Below are positions 1-5,729 of a stretch of DNA of 9,479 nt, piece after piece. Every line of letters begins with the position of its first letter. Position 1 is the stretch's first letter. Both the position numbers and the translations under genes were made by a program. Below the pieces are notes generated by a model. The model did no database searches and had not been told where the DNA came from. It saw nothing but the letters and a program-made list of their open reading frames with translations. Source of the DNA: an uncultured Fibrobacterota bacterium (lineage in GTDB: Bacteria; Fibrobacterota; Chitinivibrionia; Chitinivibrionales; Chitinispirillaceae); assembly GCA_903888815.1 (NCBI GenBank), contig CAISVC010000706.1, positions 1 through 9,479 of the forward strand. Reading direction: 5' to 3'.

Positions 1-51
1 CAGGAGCACGGTGGTGTCTAGGACGTAGTTTTTGACGGATTTCGAGGGCAT
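1..51 (-). CDS. Partial PIN-domain / PhoH-like protein, N-terminus only
   Basis: Reading leftward from the ATG at 49-51 gives 17 open codons, MPSKSVKNYVLDTTVLL, which run off the window edge. The pattern K-x-Y-V-L-D-T-x-V-L-L is how PhoH-like ATPases with an N-terminal PIN domain usually begin, and the Asp is the first metal-binding acid of PIN nucleases. PIN-domain toxins of the VapC type start in a similar way, so the family is suggested rather than proved. In PhoH2-type proteins the PIN ribonuclease is fused to a PhoH ATPase/helicase domain, which would lie outside the window. No strong Shine-Dalgarno sequence precedes the ATG, so the start is uncertain. It lies downstream of the symporter operon on the same strand but is separated from it by a terminator, so it is probably transcribed on its own. 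Confidence 0.45.
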   Translation of the reverse strand, partial: MPSKSVKNYVLDTTVLL

Positions 52-75
52 GGGGATAAAATAGATAATGTTTCA

Positions 76-88
76 GCGCCTGCGGCGC
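76..88. other. Short GC-rich inverted repeat
   Basis: GCGCC and GGCGC are separated by three bases (TGC). The element lies in the 92-base gap between the operon terminator and the start of the PIN/PhoH-like gene, so it would fall in that gene's leader. No T-run follows it on either strand, so it is not an intrinsic terminator. No function can be assigned, and a chance GC palindrome is possible. Confidence 0.3.
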
Positions 89-143
89 CCTCATTCTGGT
101 CTTCGAAGCCGGGAAATTCACAAAAAGAGAAATGGCAGGTTTT

Positions 144-176
144 AAAAAAAAGGAGCTCAGGTCTCCCCTCGCTCCT
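144..176 (-). terminator. Rho-independent terminator of the symporter operon
   Basis: On the minus strand AGGAGC (171-176) pairs with GCTCCT (151-156). A further AGG/CCT pairing is possible inside the 14-base loop, and the hairpin is followed directly by a run of eight T (144-151). It begins about 37 bases after the stop of the small membrane protein. On the plus strand the hairpin is not followed by T, so it should act in one direction only. It separates the operon from the PIN/PhoH-like gene. Confidence 0.87.
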
Positions 177-212
177 CAATAATCGGTCACCCGTCAAAAA
201 CGCTGCTGCCCG

Positions 213-425
213 TTATTGCGCCTTTTGCCTATTCTGTGCGCGAACAGCCATGACCAGCATAATTACGCCGAAAATGGTAAGGCAGATGCCTGACCAGATA
301 TTGATATTGATCCCCAGCGAACGCTTGTACATCTCGGCCCCGCCGGTCGCAAGACCGAAAATGGTTATGACAACGCCGATAATGGCAAACAGCAATCCTA
401 TCGGAAGACGTATATCGATATGCAT
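213..425 (-). CDS. Small two-helix membrane protein, likely symporter partner
   Basis: This is a 70-residue protein with two predicted membrane helices at about residues 8-27 and 43-62. They are joined by a short polar loop containing G-A-E-M-Y-K-R-S-L-G-I-N-I-N, and the C-terminus is basic and polar (RAQNRQKAQ). There is no signal peptide cleavage site and no enzymatic motif. The start is well supported by a strong AAGGAGG ribosome binding site at 431-437, five bases before the ATG. It begins 15 bases after the symporter stop and ends just before the terminator, so the two genes are almost certainly co-transcribed. Small membrane proteins encoded next to SSS-family symporters are a recurring arrangement; a stabilising or regulatory subunit role is inferred from position alone. 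The protein has no recognised biochemical function. Confidence 0.82.
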   Translation of the reverse strand: MHIDIRLPIGLLFAIIGVVITIFGLATGGAEMYKRSLGININIWSGICLTIFGVIMLVMAVRAQNRQKAQ

Positions 426-430
426 TGAAG

Positions 431-437
431 CCTCCTT
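431..437 (-). promoter_or_regulatory. Strong Shine-Dalgarno site of the small membrane protein
   Basis: AAGGAGG on the minus strand lies five bases before the ATG at 423-425 and fills most of the 15-base gap after the symporter stop codon. It is stronger than the symporter's own site (AAAGGGG at 2186-2192), which suggests the small protein is translated independently and perhaps in excess over the transporter. Confidence 0.8.
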
Positions 438-440
438 ATA

Positions 441-2180
441 TTACCAGAAGATGATGTTAAGCACCAGCGCAACCGCCAGCACAATGACGCCGAGCGTTGC
501 CGGCTGAGAATACCACGGCACGCCGGTTTCCTTGATCCGCGGGGTCAGCGAATAGACCAGACCCTTCAGCTCCTCATCGGACTTTTTGCGCCGTGTCGCC
601 ATGGAAATAAGAATCGTGACAATAAAACACACCGTCCATGCAAAGGTAGCGGTCCAGAAATTCTGCGCCATTTCGCTCGGATAGGTGTGAACAATCGTGC
701 CCAGCCACCCGCCCTTGATGCCCACGTGCGCGGCGGCAGGAAGGGTAAGCCCGTGATGGAGCGCCGCGGCGAGCGTTCCTGAAATCAATCCGAAAAACGC
801 GCCGTGGCCCGTTGCCCGTTTCCAGAACATGCCGATCAGGAAGGTGGCAAACAGCGGAGCATTGACGAAAGCAAATACCAGCTGCAGAAAATCCATAAGA
901 TTATTGAACTTTGCCGCGACATAGGCCGCTCCCATGCTGACAACGATCCCGAAGACGGTCGCGATTTTTCCCATGTTGAGATAGTGCCGGTCCGACTGTC
1001 CCGGTTTGATGTAGCCCTGATAAATATCATAGGTCCAGACCGTATTGAACGCGGTCACATTGCCGGCCATGCCGGACATGAACGACGCAATAAGCGCGGT
1101 AAGCCCCAGTCCGAGCACTCCTGACGGCAGGTAATGACCGAGCATCAGCGGAATCGTATTATTATAATCCATTGAGCCGTCCGGCAGTTTAAGCGTGAAT
1201 TCATTTGGTCCGCTGTGCGCCGTCAGCGCAATGGCAATCATGCCGGGCAGAATCACGAGGAAGGGGATGAACATCTTGGGAATGGCGCCGATGAGCGGCG
1301 TATTACGTGCCGCGGACATCGACTTTGCGGCCATGGCCCGCTGCACCACTAAGAAGTTCGTGCACCAGTACCCGAAAGAAAGAACAAATCCCAGGCCGAA
1401 AATCAGTCCGAACCATTCGACCCCCATGGGGTTGGCACCCGGACTGCCCATATGCGCCCAGCTTCTTGTCCATGCGTCAACTGCATAAGGATGGGCCGCG
1501 CCGGCGATGGCCGGGGCGTTCTGCGCAACGTCATGCAATCGCATCTGCACGCCTGACCATCCACCCGCGTCCTTGAGGCCGAGAAAGACTAAAGGAACGA
1601 GTCCGGCAACGATCAGGAAAAACTGAAGCACCTCATTATAAATAGCGGAAGTCAATCCGCCCAGGAACGTATAGACAAGGACAATAATTGCCGACATCAG
1701 AATGCTGAAGTTGAAATCCCAGCCGAGCAATACCTGCATCAGCTTTGCCATGGCGAACATCGAGATACCTGAAGCGAAAATCGTCATCACCGCGAAGGAG
1801 ATGGCGTTGAATCCCCGCGTCTTTTCGTCGAAGCGGAGCTTGAGGTATTCGGGCACCGACCGGGCCTTTGAGCCGTAATAGAACGGCATCATGAAGACAC
1901 CGAGGAATACCATGGCGGGAATCGCGCCGACCCAGTAGAAATGGGCGGTGGCGATGCCGTACTTGGCTCCGGACGCGCCCATGCCCATGACCTCGAGTGC
2001 GCCGAGGTTGGTGGAAATGAACGCGAGACCCGTGATCCACGCCGGGATCGACTTGCCCGAGGTAAGGAAATCCTCGCTCGTCTTCATGTACCGCTTGAGC
2101 ACCCATCCGATGCTCAGCACGAACAGCACATAGATCGCCATAATGGCGTAATCAATGACGCCTACCTGAATATGCGGCAT
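441..2180 (-). CDS. Sodium:solute symporter (SSS family)
   Basis: This 579-residue integral membrane protein has about 14 hydrophobic segments, the usual size and topology for the SSS/SGLT family, which couples uptake of sugars, amino acids, vitamins or anions to Na+ entry across the inner membrane. Family signatures visible are S-G-K-S-I-P-A-W near residues 41-48 before the first core helix, R-S-V-P-E-Y-L near 107-113, Y-T-F-L-G-G-L at 170-176, and a helix with M-S-G-M-A-G-N-V-T followed by D-I-Y near 368-387, where other members hold Na+-site serines (Ser369 is in the matching place). The soluble loop at about 205-254 is longer than in many members. The substrate cannot be read from the sequence; a sugar is plausible given the glycosidases nearby, but these are not in the same operon. 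The start is supported by an AAAGGGG site at 2186-2192. It is the first gene of a two-gene operon with the small membrane protein. Confidence 0.93.
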   Translation of the reverse strand: MPHIQVGVIDYAIMAIYVLFVLSIGWVLKRYMKTSEDFLTSGKSIPAWITGLAFISTNLGALEVMGMGASGAKYGIATAHFYWVGAIPAMVFLGVFMMPFYYGSKARSVPEYLKLRFDEKTRGFNAISFAVMTIFASGISMFAMAKLMQVLLGWDFNFSILMSAIIVLVYTFLGGLTSAIYNEVLQFFLIVAGLVPLVFLGLKDAGGWSGVQMRLHDVAQNAPAIAGAAHPYAVDAWTRSWAHMGSPGANPMGVEWFGLIFGLGFVLSFGYWCTNFLVVQRAMAAKSMSAARNTPLIGAIPKMFIPFLVILPGMIAIALTAHSGPNEFTLKLPDGSMDYNNTIPLMLGHYLPSGVLGLGLTALIASFMSGMAGNVTAFNTVWTYDIYQGYIKPGQSDRHYLNMGKIATVFGIVVSMGAAYVAAKFNNLMDFLQLVFAFVNAPLFATFLIGMFWKRATGHGAFFGLISGTLAAALHHGLTLPAAAHVGIKGGWLGTIVHTYPSEMAQNFWTATFAWTVCFIVTILISMATRRKKSDEELKGLVYSLTPRIKETGVPWYSQPATLGVIVLAVALVLNIIFW

Positions 2181-2346
2181 AAACGCCCCTTTCTTTTGTT
2201 AAAATAGTCTTTTTCACCAACGAATAAATCTCAGGTTGTTTTAAAATAATAATTTTCACTTATAACTATAGAAAAGAAAAATGTGGTGGCAAAAAGTAAT
2301 TTTCATCTGCTTTTCAACTCAACAGCTCAACGACTCAACAAATAGT
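2181..2346. promoter_or_regulatory. AT-rich divergent intergenic region
   Basis: These 166 bases separate the symporter (leftward) from hisH (rightward), so promoters for both should lie here. The stretch around 2236-2280 is very AT-rich. For hisH a possible pair is TTGTTT at 2236-2241 with TATAAC at 2261-2266, but the 19-base spacing is long. No convincing -35/-10 pair is seen for the symporter. The right end carries the octamer repeat at 2318-2341. No clear operator palindrome or riboswitch was recognised. Confidence 0.35.
2318..2341. repeat. Three tandem octamers, CTCAACNN
   Basis: CTCAAC occurs at 2318-2323, 2326-2331 and 2334-2339, exactly eight bases apart, with variable last two bases (AG, GA, AA). 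The array ends six bases before the hisH ATG, so it occupies the place where a ribosome binding site would be expected. With only three imperfect copies it may be a chance or degenerate microsatellite. Confidence 0.65.
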
Positions 2347-2967
2347 ATGATCGCCATTATCGACTACGGCGCCGGAAACCTGACCTCGGTCAAGCGGGCG
2401 CTCGACTATCTGAAGATACCCTCGGTCATCTCCCCTGACCCGAAGGCGGTACGGTCTGCCAAGCAGATCATTTTCCCGGGTGTGGGCCATGCCGCGGCAG
2501 CCATGAAAAAGCTTCGGGAGCGCGGCCTCGACGGGGCGCTCAGAGACGCGTTCGCTGCCGGAACGCCGATCATGGGCATCTGCCTCGGCACCCAGATAAT
2601 CCTCTCCCGCTCCGAGGAGGGTGATACCGAGTGCCTCGGCATCATCGCGGGAACCGTGCCCCGCTTCAGGCTCTCGGATCCGGCGCTCAAAGTTCCCCAC
2701 ATGGGGTGGGACGCAATCACGGTGAAACAGAAACATCCGGTTTTATGCGATGTCAGGCCCGGCGACGAGTTTTATTTCGTCCACTCCTACTACCCGCTGC
2801 CATCAGATCCTTCGGCCGTGATCGCGACCTGCGGCTACGAAACCGAATTTCCGGCAATTATCGGCGCCATGAATTTCATCGGCACCCAGTTCCATCCGGA
2901 AAAAAGCGGGTCCGCCGGCCTCCGCATCCTGAAAAACTTCGCGGCCTGGAAGGGTGCGCCATGCTGA
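2347..2967 (+). CDS. hisH: Imidazole glycerol phosphate synthase, glutaminase subunit
   Basis: HisH is the class I glutamine amidotransferase that releases ammonia from glutamine and channels it to HisF for the fifth step of histidine synthesis in the cytoplasm. At 206 residues it has normal family length. It opens with M-I-A-I-I-D-Y-G-A-G-N, has the oxyanion-strand P-G-V-G at 44-47, the nucleophile Cys79 in G-I-C-L-G-T-Q, and the catalytic His183 and Glu185 in Q-F-H-P-E-K-S-G, so the triad is complete. The ATG at 2347 is preferred: an upstream in-frame ATG at 2281 would add 22 residues, low-complexity in part and encoded over an octamer repeat, that the family lacks. No good Shine-Dalgarno precedes 2347, which is odd. 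It overlaps hisF by 7 bases, implying translational coupling. No other his gene is in the window. Confidence 0.95.
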   Translation: MIAIIDYGAGNLTSVKRALDYLKIPSVISPDPKAVRSAKQIIFPGVGHAAAAMKKLRERGLDGALRDAFAAGTPIMGICLGTQIILSRSEEGDTECLGIIAGTVPRFRLSDPALKVPHMGWDAITVKQKHPVLCDVRPGDEFYFVHSYYPLPSDPSAVIATCGYETEFPAIIGAMNFIGTQFHPEKSGSAGLRILKNFAAWKGAPC

Positions 2968-3737
2968 GCAGACGGATCATCGCATGCCTTGACGTACGCA
3001 ACGGCAAGCTGGCGAAGAGCGTCAGGTTTGTCAACACAAAGGACATCGGCGACCCGGTGGCCGCGGCCCGGAAGTATTACGAAAACGGCATCGACGAACT
3101 GGTGTTTTACGACATCACCGCTTCGAGCGATAAACGGGACATCATGATCGACGTGGTGAGCAAGGTCGCTTCGCAGGTCTTTATTCCGTTTTCGGTCGGC
3201 GGCGGTCTGCGCAGCGTGGAAGACTGCACCCGCGTGCGGCTCGCCGGCGCCGAGAAAGTGAATGTGAATACTGCCGCGGTCGCCAACCCCCGGCTCATCG
3301 CGGACGTTGCAGCAAGCTTAGGCTCGCAGGCTGTCGTGCTCTCCATGGACGTTTTGCGGGTCGGCGCCTCCCCTGCCACTCCTTCGGGCTATGAGATCGT
3401 CACGCACGGCGGCCGCACACGCACGGGCATGGATGCGCTTGCCTGGGCGAAAAAAGGCGAACAGCTTGGCGCCGGCGAGTTAGTGGTCAATTCCATCGAC
3501 GCCGACGGGACCAGGACCGGCTATGAAATCACGCTCACGCGCATGATTGCGGAAAATGTACATATTCCGGTCATCGCTTCGGGCGGCGGCGGCGCCCCGG
3601 AGCATCTCTACGAGGTACTGACCGAAGGCAAAGCCGACGCTGCGCTCATCGCTTCGATACTCCATTACGGCGAATACCGGCTGCGGGACATCAAGGAGTA
3701 TTTACATAAAAGAGGAGTCAAGGTAAGGATGGTATAG
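2961..3737 (+). CDS. hisF: Imidazole glycerol phosphate synthase, cyclase subunit
   Basis: HisF is the (beta/alpha)8-barrel partner of HisH; it converts PRFAR plus ammonia into imidazole glycerol phosphate (histidine pathway) and AICAR (purine pathway). The 258-residue length is normal. Both catalytic acids keep the positions known from the Thermotoga maritima enzyme: Asp11 in A-C-L-D-V and Asp130 in V-L-S-M-D. Lys19 and Lys99 are present, while the usual interface Asp98 is Glu (G-A-E-K-V). Phosphate-binding loops show as S-V-G-G-G at 78-82, N-S-I-D-A-D-G-T at 177-184 and A-S-G-G-G-G at 206-211. The ATG at 2961 is chosen because it matches the family N-terminus (M-L-S-R-R-I-I-A-C-L-D) and has GGAAGGG at 2948-2954; the frame stays open upstream to 2631 inside hisH, but that extension is not HisF-like. 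It should form a heterodimer with HisH. Confidence 0.96.
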   Translation: MLSRRIIACLDVRNGKLAKSVRFVNTKDIGDPVAAARKYYENGIDELVFYDITASSDKRDIMIDVVSKVASQVFIPFSVGGGLRSVEDCTRVRLAGAEKVNVNTAAVANPRLIADVAASLGSQAVVLSMDVLRVGASPATPSGYEIVTHGGRTRTGMDALAWAKKGEQLGAGELVVNSIDADGTRTGYEITLTRMIAENVHIPVIASGGGGAPEHLYEVLTEGKADAALIASILHYGEYRLRDIKEYLHKRGVKVRMV

Positions 3738-3808
3738 GCGCGTTATTTCACCATTTCCGGACCTTTGTCCTTATATATAAGCGTGTATGGAAAGTGAGGG
3801 GGAAACAA
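3738..3808 (+). promoter_or_regulatory. Gap between hisF and the GxGYxYP gene
   Basis: This 71-base gap has an AT-rich TTATATATAA at 3771-3780 that could be a -10 element about 30 bases before the start codon, without a convincing -35. A weak four-base hairpin, GGAC/GTCC at 3759-3770, lacks a T-run and is not a good terminator. A GAGGGGGA ribosome binding site at 3796-3803 lies five bases before ATG 3809 and fixes the start of the next gene. Confidence 0.35.
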
Positions 3809-5638
3809 ATGAAAAAGGTTTTCCTTTTTATCGTTATACTGTTTCTGCTTGCACTATCCATTTCTGCCCAGACAAGTCCTCACCGTGTTACGGGGAGCCT
3901 CTATCCTGCCTCATCAGTACCCGACACGGTTTTCGCGACATCGGAGAATCTGACCGAAACTCAGCGGTTCACGATCATGACCCTGCAGGGTCTGCTTGCC
4001 AAAACCAAACCGGCGATTATCCGACAGACCGGCACCTGGATCAACGACCTGAAAAACAATTATAACCTCATAGTAGACAATACGTATTTGAACGATTTTC
4101 AGGGATTGCTCAGTCATTTCAAAAGCAGGATCAGCGGCTATGTTCTGTGCAATCTGCGCGACACCTCGTCCAACGTCGCCATATCCCTGTGCGGCATTCT
4201 CAACGCCATTGCCGTGACATCGGATAACGTTGCTGTCATGAACAGCGTCGGCATACCGCAGCTCTACGATGTCCGCAGCAGAAACGAAGCATGGGCGCTC
4301 TCCACGTTCGGCTCCCAGCTGAGTACTACGGTTGTTTCCTATCAATCGGATCTGGACAACAGAGTGTTCTGCGTGGGCGATTACTCGGTGTTCGCCAATG
4401 CGCTTTCGTTCTGGGAACCGGTAAACCACGCCATAACCACCGCCGCGTTCAACCGCATGCGGCCCAACGCCATTGTCATGGGGTATCCGCAGGACGAATA
4501 CAACGGCGTTACTGCGCTTTCACAACGTTCTCTCGTATTGCACCCATCCGACTGGGCGGTCAATCTTTCGGTATACACCAATTTCTCCATTCCGCAATTC
4601 CAGCAGAAACCCCCGCCTGCGGCATTCACCCTGCGTAACAACGTGCACACGGTCTGTTTCGTAATGACTGACGGCGACAACATCCAGTGGCTGGTCAACG
4701 GCCCGGCAGACCAGCGTCTGCTGGGAAGCCCGAACCGCTCCACGGTTAACCTCGGCTGGACAATATCCCCCGCGCTGAGCGAAATCGCACCGACGGTCAT
4801 GAAGTACTATTATGATAATGCTCCGGCAGCAGCAGCCGGCCGCAGCTATTTCATCGCCGGGCCTTCGGGCCGCGGCTACAACTTCCCCGACCTCTTCGGC
4901 GCCATCGACACGGAATGCGGCCTGCTTGACAGATACATGGCAAAAGCGGATCTGCGGATTGTTAATATTCTCGATGTTGACAACAGCGGTAAGAACGTCG
5001 AACCGTTTCTGCGGCAGCCCAACATCGACGCTGTGTTTTTCTACAGCTATGGAAGTTATTATGTGCAGTATGGCAGTACCATTTTCTGGTCGCACAACAA
5101 GCCGGCCATCACCGGACGGGAGGCTCTGTGGGGCGGTCACTCGACCACGTCGAGTGTCGCGGCGCTGATCAACGCGCAATCCACCGATATCCGCACCGCC
5201 GGCGCTTACAGCCTTATTCCCGTGCATGTGTGGAGCATGAGCGTTGACAGCGTTATTGCGTGTATCAGCAAGCTGGGGCCGCAGGTGCGGGTGGTTCCGC
5301 CGGACGAATTCGTATGGTTGATTCAGCACGCTTTAGCCACGGGTATTGACGATATTTCACCTTCAGCGACGGAATCATTTGTCTGCTCATTCCGGAAAGG
5401 CGTTCTTTATTTGCGCGTACCGCACGACCACGCAGGAACTGTGAATGTCAGGGTTTCCCTGTATTCGCTCAACGGTGTTCTGCTGACGGCGGTTGTTGCC
5501 GGCAAAATGCAGGCAGGCGTACAAACGGTTGATATATTCAAGAACACGCCGACAAAAAAGAAACGGACGGGGGGAATGTATCTGCTGAGGATTGTCGCGG
5601 GAACGTATCAGCAGAATGAGAAAGTGCTTCTACCTTGA
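3809..5638 (+). CDS. Secreted GxGYxYP-family protein with sorting tail
   Basis: This 609-residue protein starts with a classical signal peptide, M-K-K-V-F then a hydrophobic core, with likely cleavage after Ala20 (S-I-S-A before Q-T-S). The name-giving family motif appears as G-R-G-Y-N-F-P at residues 354-360, with Phe for the second Tyr, and a second conserved element, M-T-D-G-D-N, lies at 286-291. GxGYxYP proteins have an N-terminal domain and a C-terminal domain that holds the motif; they are found in polysaccharide-utilisation settings and are often labelled putative glycoside hydrolases, but I know of no established reaction. From about residue 524 a beta-rich segment with S-L-N-G and G-G-M-Y-L-L-R-I-V-A-G, ending K-V-L-L-P, resembles a T9SS type A sorting domain. 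A GTG at 3794 is possible but ATG 3809 fits the ribosome binding site and signal peptide. It faces the GH116 gene tail to tail. Confidence 0.88.
   Translation: MKKVFLFIVILFLLALSISAQTSPHRVTGSLYPASSVPDTVFATSENLTETQRFTIMTLQGLLAKTKPAIIRQTGTWINDLKNNYNLIVDNTYLNDFQGLLSHFKSRISGYVLCNLRDTSSNVAISLCGILNAIAVTSDNVAVMNSVGIPQLYDVRSRNEAWALSTFGSQLSTTVVSYQSDLDNRVFCVGDYSVFANALSFWEPVNHAITTAAFNRMRPNAIVMGYPQDEYNGVTALSQRSLVLHPSDWAVNLSVYTNFSIPQFQQKPPPAAFTLRNNVHTVCFVMTDGDNIQWLVNGPADQRLLGSPNRSTVNLGWTISPALSEIAPTVMKYYYDNAPAAAAGRSYFIAGPSGRGYNFPDLFGAIDTECGLLDRYMAKADLRIVNILDVDNSGKNVEPFLRQPNIDAVFFYSYGSYYVQYGSTIFWSHNKPAITGREALWGGHSTTSSVAALINAQSTDIRTAGAYSLIPVHVWSMSVDSVIACISKLGPQVRVVPPDEFVWLIQHALATGIDDISPSATESFVCSFRKGVLYLRVPHDHAGTVNVRVSLYSLNGVLLTAVVAGKMQAGVQTVDIFKNTPTKKKRTGGMYLLRIVAGTYQQNEKVLLP
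5378..5635 (+). other. Probable T9SS C-terminal sorting domain, GxGYxYP protein
   Basis: This covers residues 524-609. The pattern of alternating beta strands, a turn of the type L-N-G near 554-556, a basic linker T-K-K-K-R-T, then G-G-M-Y-L-L-R-I and a final K-V-L-L-P is the usual shape of type A sorting tails, which are removed after export through the type IX system in Bacteroidota and relatives. The call rests on pattern only. Confidence 0.65.
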
Positions 5639-5729
5639 TGCGGTGCGGTCATTATCATTGCTATCCCGCTGCTATCCGCAGTGACGCCGGCGTTTGTCAA
5701 AGAAACCAGGACTTTTATTAAATCAAATA
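5639..5729. other. Convergent intergenic gap, no clear terminator
   Basis: The 91 bases between two converging genes contain GCTATCC twice (5660-5666 and 5671-5677) and a palindrome ACGCCGGCGT at 5684-5693. The palindrome has no loop and no following T-run on either strand. I see no intrinsic terminator here, although both genes end in it. Confidence 0.5.

Noticed and set aside
76..88. GC hairpin as a transcription terminator
   Set aside because: No T-run follows on either strand; the true operon terminator is at 144-176.
1636..2106. 156-codon open frame on the minus strand in another frame
   Set aside because: It overlaps the symporter completely, and its His/Arg-rich product is unlike a real protein.
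2281..2346. N-terminal extension of HisH from the ATG at 2281
   Set aside because: The extra 22 residues are absent from HisH family N-termini and are partly encoded by the octamer repeat; the family start is M-I-A-I-I-D-Y at 2347.
2631..2960. Upstream in-frame extension of HisF
   Set aside because: It lies wholly inside hisH in another frame, and its arginine-rich product is unlike HisF; the ATG at 2961 has a ribosome binding site and matches the family.
4520..5329. 269-codon open frame on the minus strand
   Set aside because: It is antisense to the GxGYxYP gene, whose family motifs and signal peptide are clear; the shadow has no ribosome site or motif.
5684..5693. Palindrome ACGCCGGCGT as a shared convergent terminator
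   Set aside because: It is a loopless 10-base palindrome without T-runs on either side.
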